Part shown: piece after piece, positions 15,559 to 24,065 of the stretch
How the letters are laid out: the number at the start of each line of letters is the position of its first letter
Position numbering within the stretch: the first letter of the stretch is position 1
NCBI GenBank assembly: GCA_947489425.1
Contig: CANLDL010000003.1
Location: 393,910-457,909, forward strand
Direction of reading: 5' to 3'
DNA: 64,000 bases
DNA from: an uncultured Pseudomonadales bacterium
Lineage (GTDB): Bacteria; Pseudomonadota; Gammaproteobacteria; Pseudomonadales; Cellvibrionaceae
Made by a program: the position numbers and the translations under genes
The notes under the pieces: generated by a model
The model's database searches: none
Seen by the model: the letters and a program-made list of their open reading frames with translations, nothing else
Told to the model about the DNA's origin: nothing

Positions 15559-17076
15559 TTATGCAAGTTCCTTCTCCAATACCAGATCATGCTGACTGAT
15601 ATTTTGAATCGCTACATCAATCGCAGCCTCTTGTTTATCAGTAATGAGCAAACCAAGTTTAGTACGTCGCCAAAGAAGATCCTCTACCGATAACACCCAC
15701 TCCTCGCGCACTAAATATTCTAATTCTTTGAAATAAAGCCCTTCACCAAAGTCATACCCCATGTCTCCCATATTCTTACAAGACTCTAAAATTTTATAAC
15801 TAATGGTGCCATAGCTGCGAACATAACGCTCAATGATTTTGACGTCTAGCCAAGCGTATTTTTTTTGCAAATCATTTTTCAAATCTGATGAGGTGTTAAA
15901 ATCTCCGCCAGGGAGTGGGGAATTTTTTGTCCAGCTTTCTCCCATACTTGGGAAAAATCTATACATTTTATTTATAGCAGCTTCTGCAAGCTTTCTATAC
16001 GTTGTTATTTTTCCACCAAAAACAGACAACAGTGGTGCATTGATATTATTTGCGTCTAACTCTAGGGTGTAGTCCCGAGTGATTGCTTGGGCAGAAGAAG
16101 ACTCATCATCGAGTAGTGGTCTAACACCCGAGAAGGTATGCACAATATCGTTACGACTAATTGAGCGTTTAAAGTGCTTATTGGTAACATTAATTAAATA
16201 TTCGACCTCATCATCTGAGATATCAATCTCAGCGGGATCTTGATTAACCTCTACATCAGTCGTACCAATTAATGAAAACTGCTCCTCATAAGGAATGATA
16301 AAAACAATACGTTGGTCTTCGTTTTGTAAAATATATGCTTCATTGCCACTGTGTATTTTAGGCACGACAATATGGCTGCCTTTAACAAGACGTACATTTT
16401 GTGGCGCCTTGGCCTCGATAATATTATCAAAAAGCTTTCCGGCCCAGGGACCACCTGCATTAATCAATACTTTACAGCTTACCGCCGATGTTGTTTGTAA
16501 AATATTGTCTTGCAGAGTAACTAACCAGCCTTCTTTGTTGCGCTCTGCCCTAAGGCAAGCACACTGTGTTTTAATCGTTGCGCCTTTTGCCTTAGCTGAT
16601 AAGGCATTTAGCACAACAAGTCTTGCGTCATCGACCCACGCATCGGAATACTCAAAGCCATTTGTCATTTTTTCATTAAGGGGGCTCAATGAATCAAAGC
16701 TAACACCACAAGATCCTTTTAACGTAGTACGCTTACTTAAGTGGTCGTACAAGAATAACCCAGCTTTAATCATCCACCGAGGTCTTAAATGAGGCCGATG
16801 AGGTAAAATAAAACGTAGGGGCCAGATAATATGAGGGGCGTTTTTAAGGAGCACTTCGCGCTCAGCTAAGGCATCTTTTACCAGCCTAAATTCATAATGC
16901 TCTAAATAGCGTAAGCCACCATGTATCAGTTTCGTGCTATTCGATGAAGTGCCAGATGCCAGATCATTCTTTTCGCAAAGTAATACGTTGAGGCCTCGGC
17001 CCGCGGCATCATTTGCTATACCACAGCCATTAATACCACCACCTATTACGATTACGTCATAATCCATTTGCATCAC
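15559..17076 (-). CDS. glpD: Aerobic glycerol-3-phosphate dehydrogenase
   Basis: 505 residues, matching GlpD length. The FAD-binding dinucleotide motif is at the N-terminus (YDVIVIGGGINGCGIANDAA), followed by SGTSSNSTKLIHGGLRYLE, characteristic of GlpD, and the C-terminal cap (GVRPLLDD, RDYTLELD, FGGKITTYRKLAEAA). GlpD oxidises glycerol-3-phosphate to dihydroxyacetone phosphate at the inner membrane and passes electrons to quinone. It lies between glpR (122 bp upstream) and gap (71 bp downstream). A GlpR half-site-like sequence at 17171-17180 suggests its own GlpR-regulated promoter. Confidence 0.95.
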   Translation of the reverse strand: MMQMDYDVIVIGGGINGCGIANDAAGRGLNVLLCEKNDLASGTSSNSTKLIHGGLRYLEHYEFRLVKDALAEREVLLKNAPHIIWPLRFILPHRPHLRPRWMIKAGLFLYDHLSKRTTLKGSCGVSFDSLSPLNEKMTNGFEYSDAWVDDARLVVLNALSAKAKGATIKTQCACLRAERNKEGWLVTLQDNILQTTSAVSCKVLINAGGPWAGKLFDNIIEAKAPQNVRLVKGSHIVVPKIHSGNEAYILQNEDQRIVFIIPYEEQFSLIGTTDVEVNQDPAEIDISDDEVEYLINVTNKHFKRSISRNDIVHTFSGVRPLLDDESSSAQAITRDYTLELDANNINAPLLSVFGGKITTYRKLAEAAINKMYRFFPSMGESWTKNSPLPGGDFNTSSDLKNDLQKKYAWLDVKIIERYVRSYGTISYKILESCKNMGDMGYDFGEGLYFKELEYLVREEWVLSVEDLLWRRTKLGLLITDKQEAAIDVAIQNISQHDLVLEKELA

Positions 17077-17170
17077 ATTTTTTAATTTAACTGATTATTT
17101 TGTGGTTAATATATGCCTCTAAAGTAAATAAATCAACAAAAAGGAATAAAAAGGAACATTTACACTCAAT

Positions 17171-17180
17171 AATGTTCGCA
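17171..17180. promoter_or_regulatory. Candidate GlpR half-site upstream of glpD
   Basis: AATGTTCGCA matches the E. coli GlpR half-operator pattern WATKYTCGWW at all but one position. It lies 94 bp upstream of the glpD start, in the glpR-glpD gap. Confidence 0.4.
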
Positions 17181-17198
17181 AGCATACAGGATATAAAC

Positions 17199-17957
17199 TT
17201 AGGAGATATACAGTTGAACGTTATTAGCTTTAAGTAAGTTTCTGATATTTTCAGAGGGTTCAAAGTCGGTAAATAAGTGATGTGCTTCGTTGATATTACC
17301 CAAACGTATCATCGCATTACGGCCAAATTTGGTATGGTCAGCCGCGAGCAACACCTGCCTTGAATTGCGAATAATACTTTTAGCTACACGCACTTCTCGA
17401 TAGTCATAATCGAGTAAGGAGCCATCTTCATCGATACCACTAATACCAATAATGCCAAAATCCATTTGAAATTGGCTGATGAAATCAATAGTCGATTCAC
17501 CAATAATACCACCATCGTTGTTGCGCACCTCACCACCTGCAACAATGATCGAACAAGACTCATTTTCGCTAAGAATAGACGCCACATGAATATTATTAGT
17601 CACTACTTTTAAGTTCTTATGATGCAGTAATGCCCGTGCTACGGCCTCTGTAGTAGTACCAATATTAATAAAAAGAGAGGAGTCATTGGGTATAAATTGA
17701 ACCAGCTGTTTGGCAATATTATTTTTTGCCTCTTCGTTGGTCGCTTTACGTTCGCTATAAGTAATGTTTTTTGTGCTCGAACCAAGGCAAGCACCACCAT
17801 GATGACGCGTGATGCAATTAGTTTTAGCCAAGGCATTTAAATCACGACGTATGGTTTGTGGGGTAACATTGAAATGGGCTACCAATTCATCGATAGAAAC
17901 AAAGTCTCTTTCTTCAATTAATTCAACAATTTTGCTGTGACGATAAGTCTGATTCAT
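17199..17957 (-). CDS. glpR: Glycerol-3-phosphate regulon repressor, DeoR family
   Basis: 252 residues. The DeoR-type HTH at 6-55 (RHSKIVELIEERDFVSIDEL, FNVTPQTIRRDLNALAK) is followed by the sugar-phosphate sensor domain (FINIGTTTEAVARALLHH, VVTNNIHVASILS, GISGIDEDGSLLDYD, LLAADHTKFGRNAM). GlpR represses glp genes until it binds glycerol-3-phosphate. The gene is divergent from glpK and upstream of glpD, which supports GlpR over another DeoR specificity. The intergenic region with glpK contains two candidate half-sites. Confidence 0.92.
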   Translation of the reverse strand: MNQTYRHSKIVELIEERDFVSIDELVAHFNVTPQTIRRDLNALAKTNCITRHHGGACLGSSTKNITYSERKATNEEAKNNIAKQLVQFIPNDSSLFINIGTTTEAVARALLHHKNLKVVTNNIHVASILSENESCSIIVAGGEVRNNDGGIIGESTIDFISQFQMDFGIIGISGIDEDGSLLDYDYREVRVAKSIIRNSRQVLLAADHTKFGRNAMIRLGNINEAHHLFTDFEPSENIRNLLKANNVQLYIS

Positions 17958-18092
17958 ATAGGCTAGTATTTATTTTTTACTCTTATGGACCCAGTTTAAC
18001 CGATCTCAGCCTTAATTGTTATTATTGACTCATGCCAATAAATATACTGATAGCAAAATTAAACTAGGCGGATGCTTATTTATATGATTTAA

Positions 18093-18111
18093 TCACGAAC
18101 ATAAACGAACA
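18093..18111. promoter_or_regulatory. Candidate GlpR operator in the glpR-glpK intergenic region
   Basis: CACGAACATAAACGAACA holds two ACGAAC cores 10 bp apart, at 18095-18100 and 18105-18110. On the opposite strand this reads TTGTTCGTTTATGTTCGTG, close to tandem GlpR half-sites (WATKYTCGWW). It lies 55-73 bp before glpK. Confidence 0.45.
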
Positions 18112-18165
18112 AATAATAACATAAAAACAAATATAACTAACAGATAATAATAAAAGAGGCATACC

Positions 18166-19656
18166 ATGGTGGGTGGCTACCTCCTATCAATAGATCAAGG
18201 CACAACAAGCACTCGGGCCGTTCTATTTAGTGCGGAAGGCCAAGTCGTGGGTAATCATCAGTGTGAGTTTCCTCAGTATTTTCCCGATGACGGCTGGGTA
18301 GAGCATGACCCGCAAGACCTGATCGATACATCGCTAAAATGCTGTCGAGAACTGATTAGAGCCCAAAACATAAGCGCTGCTGACATTACCGCAATGGGCA
18401 TTACTAATCAGCGTGAGACTACTATTGTTTGGGATAAAACGACTGGCAAGGCAATATATAACGCTATAGTTTGGCAAGATCGACGTACCAGCGAATATTG
18501 TCAGCAACTAAAAGATAAAGGCATTGAGCCAACATTAAACCAAAAGACAGGCCTATTAGCAGACCCTTACTTTTCAGCCACTAAAATTAAGTGGATACTC
18601 GATAATGTTGAAGGGGCACGTACACGTGCTCAAAAAGGCGAATTGTTATTTGGCACAGTTGATAGTTTCTTGCTCTGGCATTTAACCGACGGCAAGTCTC
18701 ATAAAACCGATGCCACCAATGCCTCGCGCACCCTGCTATTTAATATCCACAAACAGTGCTGGGATAAAGAGCTACTCGAATTGTTTGACATTCCCGATGT
18801 GATGTTACCGGAAGTCATGGACTCGATGGATGATTTTGGCTCTATTGATAAGGATTTATTCGGTGCAGAAATTCCTGTATTTGCCATGGCAGGTGATCAA
18901 CAAGCTGCATTATTTGGGCAAACCTGTTTTGAATCTGGTATGGCCAAAAGCACCTACGGCACAGGTTGCTTTCTTATGCTCAATACAGGCGACCAAGCTC
19001 TAAGCTCCAAAAATCAGTTATTAACGACTGTGGCTTATCGCATTAATGGAAAAGCAACATACGCACTTGAAGGCAGTATTTTTGTTGCCGGTGCAGCTAT
19101 CCAATGGTTACGCGACGGCTTAAAGCTCATCGAAAAAACCGACGAAGTTGAACCCCTCGCCCGAGATACCTCACTGGCTCACGGTGTTTATATGGTACCT
19201 GCCTTTACAGGTTTAGGAGCACCACACTGGGATCCCGATGCACGTGGAGCAATTTTTGGGCTCACGCGAAAAACGGGCATTAAAGAAATTGTCACTGCCG
19301 GTTTGCAATCAGTGTGCTACCAAACAAAAGACCTACAAAAATCGATGGAGATAGACGGCGTTAGGCCAATATCTCTAAGGATAGATGGAGGCATGGCAGC
19401 TAATACATGGTTTTTGCAATTTCTGGCTAATATCCTCGGCGCTAAGGTCGATGTTCCTACCGTGATCGAAACTACAGCTCAAGGGGTTGCCTTTATGGCT
19501 GGGTTACAGGCAGGTGTTTTTTCATCATTAGATCACATTAAAAGTATTTGGCAGCTCGATAAAACCTACACACCAAAAATGAGCAAAGCTGAGAGAGACA
19601 AATTTTATTTAGGCTGGCAAAAAGCGGTAGAGCGCGTAAAAAGTGAACCTGTTTAA
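18166..19656 (+). CDS. glpK: Glycerol kinase
   Basis: 496 residues (E. coli GlpK 502). FGGY-kinase motifs are clear: [15 protein letters not shown] at the N-terminus, [25 protein letters not shown], the ATPase region [20 protein letters not shown] and STYGTGCF, and the C-terminal [19 protein letters not shown]. It phosphorylates glycerol with ATP to trap it as glycerol-3-phosphate. The ribosome site AAGAGG precedes the ATG. It is first in an operon with the glpSTPQUV importer genes (34 bp to glpS). No glpF facilitator gene is present, so uptake is expected through the ABC transporter. Confidence 0.96.
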   Translation: MVGGYLLSIDQGTTSTRAVLFSAEGQVVGNHQCEFPQYFPDDGWVEHDPQDLIDTSLKCCRELIRAQNISAADITAMGITNQRETTIVWDKTTGKAIYNAIVWQDRRTSEYCQQLKDKGIEPTLNQKTGLLADPYFSATKIKWILDNVEGARTRAQKGELLFGTVDSFLLWHLTDGKSHKTDATNASRTLLFNIHKQCWDKELLELFDIPDVMLPEVMDSMDDFGSIDKDLFGAEIPVFAMAGDQQAALFGQTCFESGMAKSTYGTGCFLMLNTGDQALSSKNQLLTTVAYRINGKATYALEGSIFVAGAAIQWLRDGLKLIEKTDEVEPLARDTSLAHGVYMVPAFTGLGAPHWDPDARGAIFGLTRKTGIKEIVTAGLQSVCYQTKDLQKSMEIDGVRPISLRIDGGMAANTWFLQFLANILGAKVDVPTVIETTAQGVAFMAGLQAGVFSSLDHIKSIWQLDKTYTPKMSKAERDKFYLGWQKAVERVKSEPV

Positions 19657-19690
19657 TACACACAATAAATAGCTATAGGAAAATTGCAGT

Positions 19691-20812
19691 ATGTCGCTAG
19701 AGCTACAAAATATTTCTCGATCTGTAAATGGCGAGTGTTATATCGAGGATGCCAACATAACTTTTGAAGCAGGCTCCTTTAATGTGTTGCTAGGTAGAAC
19801 ACTATCGGGAAAAACTTCGCTCATGCGCTTAATTGCAGGATTAGATCAGCCCGATACGGGCCGTATTATGATGAATGGCATCGATGTAACCGGTGTACCT
19901 GTACAAAAGCGCAATATTGCCATGGTGTATCAACAGTTTATTAATTACCCTAATTTAACGGTGTTTGAAAATATTGCATCACCCTTAAGAATCGCCGGTA
20001 TCGATAGCCAAACTATTCTCAAACGTGTTAATGCAGTCGCCGAGATGTTGCATATAGAGAATTTTTTACAGCGGCTTCCTCTTGAACTCTCGGGAGGGCA
20101 GCAGCAACGTACGGCAATGGCCCGCGCATTAATTAAAGAAGGGGGGCTGATTTTATTTGACGAGCCACTAGTGAACTTAGATTACAAGTTACGAGAGGAA
20201 CTTCGCGTTGAACTTCGCGAACTTTTTAAAGTACAAAATACAATAGCCATTTATGCCAGTACAGAACCTAGCGAAGCACTCGCCCTAGGCGGTGTAACAA
20301 CGCTAATGCACGAAGGAAAAATTATTCAAGCAGGCCACGTAAATACTGTGTATAGCCTGCCTAATAGTATTGAATCTGCCGAATTATTTAGTGAGCCACC
20401 CATCAATATTCTAGAAGGAAGATTAGAAGACACAAGCGCAAGTATTGGCGAGCACGCGACTTTTACCTTCAATACTAGTAACGATCTTACTAGCTCAGGA
20501 GCTTATCGTTTTGGCATTCGGCCACATCATGTATCACTTGAGAAAAACAATAGTGATGATGTCGCACTAGATTTGCGTGTCGATGTGGCAGAGATTAGTG
20601 GCTCCGAAACCTTTTTACATATGGCCAACGGTGAACTAGTAGTAGTTGCCCAACTAATGGGCGTCCATCAGTTTCATACAGATGCATCCGTACGTGTTTA
20701 TTTACCTATTGAGAAACTTTATTTATTTAATTCTATGGGTACTATGGTGCAGGCACCAGCCTATTTAAGTACAGAAAAAAATGTACGCCAACTTAGCGAA
20801 GGTATTTGCTGA
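19691..20812 (+). CDS. glpS: Glycerol ABC transporter ATP-binding subunit GlpS
   Basis: 373 residues: nucleotide-binding domain 1-230 plus a C-terminal MalK-like TOBE region. Walker A is GRTLSGKT, the Q-loop is VYQQF, the signature LSGGQ begins at residue 133, and Walker B is LILFDEP. The H-loop His is absent: the position normally VTHD reads YASTEPSEALALGG. The Rhizobium glycerol importer glpSTPQUV has the same gene order. Its stop overlaps the glpT start (TGATG). The missing H-loop makes sense with the degenerate signature of its partner GlpT: together they would form one complete and one incomplete ATP site. Confidence 0.88.
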   Translation: MSLELQNISRSVNGECYIEDANITFEAGSFNVLLGRTLSGKTSLMRLIAGLDQPDTGRIMMNGIDVTGVPVQKRNIAMVYQQFINYPNLTVFENIASPLRIAGIDSQTILKRVNAVAEMLHIENFLQRLPLELSGGQQQRTAMARALIKEGGLILFDEPLVNLDYKLREELRVELRELFKVQNTIAIYASTEPSEALALGGVTTLMHEGKIIQAGHVNTVYSLPNSIESAELFSEPPINILEGRLEDTSASIGEHATFTFNTSNDLTSSGAYRFGIRPHHVSLEKNNSDDVALDLRVDVAEISGSETFLHMANGELVVVAQLMGVHQFHTDASVRVYLPIEKLYLFNSMGTMVQAPAYLSTEKNVRQLSEGIC

Positions 20813-21936
20813 TGGCCGAAATACGCTTAGAAGCACTAGCACACAGTTATCTCGAAAGCCCTTGCAAGCCCGAAGATTATGCAATTCGAGAAATGAACCA
20901 CATATGGGAACAAGGCGGTGCCTATGCACTACTCGGGCCATCGGGCTGTGGCAAAAGCACACTATTAAATATTATTTCAGGCTTACTCACTCCATCAGAG
21001 GGGCATGTCAAATTTGATCAGAAAACCGTTAACGGGCTAGAGCCTAATCAACGTAATATTGCCCAAGTCTTCCAATTTCCCGTTGTTTACGATTCGATGA
21101 GTGTCTTCGACAATTTAGCATTCCCACTCCGTAATTTGAAATACCCAAAGGATAAAATTGACCAAAAAGTTAAAGAAATTGCTGATGTTTTAGACCTAAC
21201 TGCATTATTAAACAGACGAGCTAATCATTTAACAGCCGATGAAAAACAAAAGGTATCGATGGGCCGAGGCTTAGTCCGCGACGATGTTTCTGCTATTTTA
21301 TTTGATGAACCATTAACAGTGATTGACCCGCATTTAAAATGGAAACTGCGCCGAAAATTAAAACAGATTCACGAAAAATTTAATATCACAATGGTCTATG
21401 TAACCCATGATCAGCTAGAAGCATCTACTTTTGCTGATAAAATTGCGCTGATGTATCAGGGTCAAATTGTACAATTTGGCACACCGCAGGAATTATTTGA
21501 AACACCAGAGCACACGTTTGTTGGCTATTTTATTGGCAGCCCAGGGATGAACATCATTGAAGTCGATTTAAAAGGTTCAAATTTCATATTTGACGATATT
21601 AAATTACCACTAGCCGATTATTTAGATCCGGCAGCAATCGATATACTCTGTAAAAAAGAGGCACCCAATTTAAAAATAGGTATCCGACCAGAATTTATTA
21701 AAATAACAAACAATGTAAGCCAGTGTGACAATCAGCCCTGCTTTGAATGCAATGTATTAGATATTGAGAACTTGGGCACGTACAAAATTGCGACACTGCA
21801 ACTAGGTCAGCAAAAAATAAAAGCCCGCATTGCCGAAGACGCTTTTGTACCTACTGAAAAAGCTATGATTAGTTTTCCAAAAAGATGGCTAAAAATCTAT
21901 CTCGATGAATACCTATTCCGAGAAAAAAACCTATGA
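20812..21936 (+). CDS. glpT: Glycerol ABC transporter ATP-binding subunit GlpT (ABC type, not the GlpT antiporter)
   Basis: 374 residues from the ATG at 20812, which overlaps the glpS stop as TGATG; a TTG at 20806 would add two residues. Walker A is GPSGCGKSTLL, the Q-loop is VFQFP, Walker B is ILFDEP and the H-loop is VTHDQLEA. The ABC signature is degenerate: L-T-A-D-E-K-Q replaces LSGGQ at about residue 140. A C-terminal regulatory region follows. The name follows the Rhizobium glpSTPQUV importer and should not be confused with the glycerol-3-phosphate antiporter GlpT. It overlaps glpP by 4 bp. Confidence 0.88.
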   Translation: MAEIRLEALAHSYLESPCKPEDYAIREMNHIWEQGGAYALLGPSGCGKSTLLNIISGLLTPSEGHVKFDQKTVNGLEPNQRNIAQVFQFPVVYDSMSVFDNLAFPLRNLKYPKDKIDQKVKEIADVLDLTALLNRRANHLTADEKQKVSMGRGLVRDDVSAILFDEPLTVIDPHLKWKLRRKLKQIHEKFNITMVYVTHDQLEASTFADKIALMYQGQIVQFGTPQELFETPEHTFVGYFIGSPGMNIIEVDLKGSNFIFDDIKLPLADYLDPAAIDILCKKEAPNLKIGIRPEFIKITNNVSQCDNQPCFECNVLDIENLGTYKIATLQLGQQKIKARIAEDAFVPTEKAMISFPKRWLKIYLDEYLFREKNL

Positions 21937-22799
21937 ATCTAAAAGTTAAAAATAATAAAGCATGGTTTTTAGTGCTGCCCGTTTTAGCATTAGTTGCATT
22001 CTCTGCCATTATTCCGTTAATGACCGTTGTCAATTATTCAGTACAAGATATTTTTGACAACAGCAGCGTATTTGTTGGCACAGAATGGTATAGAGAGATA
22101 CTCAATGATCCACGGTTACAAAGCTCATTGATACGCCAGTTTGTCTTTTCTGGAGCAGTATTGTTAGTAGAAATACCACTGGGTATTTTGGTGGCTTTAA
22201 TGATGCCAAAATCAGGACGTATGGCTTCGCTTTGCTTAGTGATACTGGCCATGCCTTTGTTAATACCGTGGAATGTTGTTGGTACTATTTGGCAAATATT
22301 TGGGCGTGCTGACATTGGCTTGATGGGGGCTTTTTTAAACGGTATAGGTATTGATTACAACTATGCATCAAATCCTATAGATGCCTGGTTGACCGTGCTA
22401 CTAATGGACGTTTGGCACTGGACATCACTAGTAGCATTGCTGTGTTACTCAGGGCTTCGTGCAATTCCTGATGCATACTATCAAGCTGCAAAAATTGATC
22501 AGGCATCAGCATGGGCAGTTTTTCGCTACATCCAACTACCTAAATTACGCAGTGTTTTAGTGATTGGCATTTTGCTGCGTTTTATGGATAGTTTTATGAT
22601 TTATGCCGAGCCCTTTGTATTAACCGGGGGTGGGCCTGGCAACTCTACTACCTTTTTGAGCCAAACGTTAACCAAAATGGCGATTGGCCAGTTTGACCTA
22701 GGGCCTGCCGCTGCCTTTTCGCTGGTATATTTTTTAATTGTGCTACTGGTCTCTTGGTTATTCTTTACGACAATTACTCATTTAGATAATAAAAAATAG
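21933..22799 (+). CDS. glpP: Glycerol ABC transporter permease GlpP
   Basis: 288 residues with six transmembrane helices in the MalF-like carbohydrate permease fold. The EAA-type loop is visible as IPDAYYQAAKIDQASAWAVF followed by R-Y-I-Q-L-P. The N-terminal helix is AWFLVLPVLALVAFSAIIPL. It pairs with GlpQ as the heterodimeric membrane channel for glycerol. It starts inside the glpT stop (ATGA) and ends 7 bp before glpQ, so the operon is tightly coupled. Confidence 0.9.
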   Translation: MNLKVKNNKAWFLVLPVLALVAFSAIIPLMTVVNYSVQDIFDNSSVFVGTEWYREILNDPRLQSSLIRQFVFSGAVLLVEIPLGILVALMMPKSGRMASLCLVILAMPLLIPWNVVGTIWQIFGRADIGLMGAFLNGIGIDYNYASNPIDAWLTVLLMDVWHWTSLVALLCYSGLRAIPDAYYQAAKIDQASAWAVFRYIQLPKLRSVLVIGILLRFMDSFMIYAEPFVLTGGGPGNSTTFLSQTLTKMAIGQFDLGPAAAFSLVYFLIVLLVSWLFFTTITHLDNKK

Positions 22800-22806
22800 A
22801 GGTGTT

Positions 22807-23607
22807 ATGACTAAGCGTAAAATCATTGGCATCAGCCTTTATATATTTTTTATTATGCTGCCTATTTACTGGCTAGTAATGATGTCATTCAAAAGCAATG
22901 AAGAAATTCTTGGCTCGCTAACCTATTGGCCAGTTAGTTTTTCATTAGATAACTACGCAACCATTTTTTCTGACCCTAGTTGGTATATGGGTTATGTTAA
23001 CTCGATGATTTACGTCATTATGAATGTCGTCATTACATTACTCACTGCCCTACCGGCAGCTTATGCCTTTAGTCGCTATCGCTTCTTAGGTGATAAACAC
23101 TTATTCTTTTGGTTACTAACAAATAAAATGGCGCCTCCCGCGGTATTTTTGCTACCGTTTTTTCAGTTGTATTCTTCCGTTGGTTTATTTGATACACATA
23201 TAGCCGTCGCCTTAGCACATTGCCTATTTAGTGTGCCACTTGCCGTCTGGATATTAGAAGGATTTATGTCCGGCGTGCCGCGCGAAATCGACGAGACGGC
23301 TTATATTGATGGCTATAGCTTCCCACGGTTTTTTATCAAAATATTTATACCCATGATTCGTTCTGCAATTGGTGTTACAGCGTTTTTCTCCTTTATGTTC
23401 TCGTGGGTAGAATTACTTATGGCACGAACACTTACCTCTATAGAGGCAAAGCCTATCGGTGCCATTATGACGCGCACCATTGGTGGCGAAGGTGTTGACT
23501 GGGGCTTACTGGCTGCTGCCGGCGTGTTAACAATTATTCCTGGGTGCTTGGTTGTTTGGTTTGTACGACACCATATTGCTAAAGGCTTTGCCTTAGGCCG
23601 AGTGTAG
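22807..23607 (+). CDS. glpQ: Glycerol ABC transporter permease GlpQ
   Basis: 266 residues, a MalG-like permease. The first helix is IIGISLYIFFIMLPIYWLVM and the EAA loop is VPREIDETAYIDGYSFPRFF followed by IKIFIPM. It has about six helices and forms the second half of the permease with GlpP. The ribosome site AGAGGTGTT overlaps the end of glpP. In this context GlpQ means the ABC permease, not the glycerophosphodiester phosphodiesterase. Confidence 0.9.
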   Translation: MTKRKIIGISLYIFFIMLPIYWLVMMSFKSNEEILGSLTYWPVSFSLDNYATIFSDPSWYMGYVNSMIYVIMNVVITLLTALPAAYAFSRYRFLGDKHLFFWLLTNKMAPPAVFLLPFFQLYSSVGLFDTHIAVALAHCLFSVPLAVWILEGFMSGVPREIDETAYIDGYSFPRFFIKIFIPMIRSAIGVTAFFSFMFSWVELLMARTLTSIEAKPIGAIMTRTIGGEGVDWGLLAAAGVLTIIPGCLVVWFVRHHIAKGFALGRV

Positions 23608-23637
23608 TGAGCGGCCCATAAATTAAAGAGGTGATGA

Positions 23638-23913
23638 ATGGAGTGGATGGCATGGTCACTGGTGACCGCAATATTTTTTATTGGTATCGCAACACTATTA
23701 ATAGCTATGACAGTGGCTGAAATTAAACACCCAAGCGTAGAACGCAAAGGCTTTTTACCTATTATTGCTACAACGCGTGGCGACCGGTTATTTATAGGTT
23801 TATTAAGCAGTGCGTTTTTTCACCTAGGGTTTTTAGCTCTAAGCGAGAGCTCTGTTTGGATTCCTTTTGGCATTTCAATTCTTTGGCTAATATGTGTATT
23901 GAGATGGGGTTAA
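23638..23913 (+). CDS. glpU: Small membrane protein of the glycerol importer operon (GlpU, DUF2160-like)
   Basis: 91 residues with two or three helices: 2-23 (WMAWSLVTAIFFIGIATLLI), 46-62 (LFIGLLSSAFFHLGFLA) and 70-88. The conserved segment HPSVERKGFLPIIATTRGDR lies between them. Operons of this importer type carry a small DUF2160 membrane protein at exactly this place between permease and binding-protein genes. Its role is unproven. The ribosome site AGAGGTG precedes two nearby ATGs; the in-frame one is 23638. Confidence 0.8.
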   Translation: MEWMAWSLVTAIFFIGIATLLIAMTVAEIKHPSVERKGFLPIIATTRGDRLFIGLLSSAFFHLGFLALSESSVWIPFGISILWLICVLRWG

Positions 23914-24065
23914 TAGCGTCACAAAAAGTAAAGTCGTATTATTCAATGCAAAGCCTTGGTATGTTGAGGGGCTTATAGGTAGTAAATTTTATTAAGAATG
24001 GATTAGTAGTTGTTCATAAATAATTATAATTTTTTATAAAACAATAGAAGGTGGAGGGATTAGAT

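Noticed and set aside
20781..21017. Frame of 78 codons overlapping glpS/glpT
   Set aside because: Overlaps two clear ABC ATPase genes in another frame; no independent start signal.
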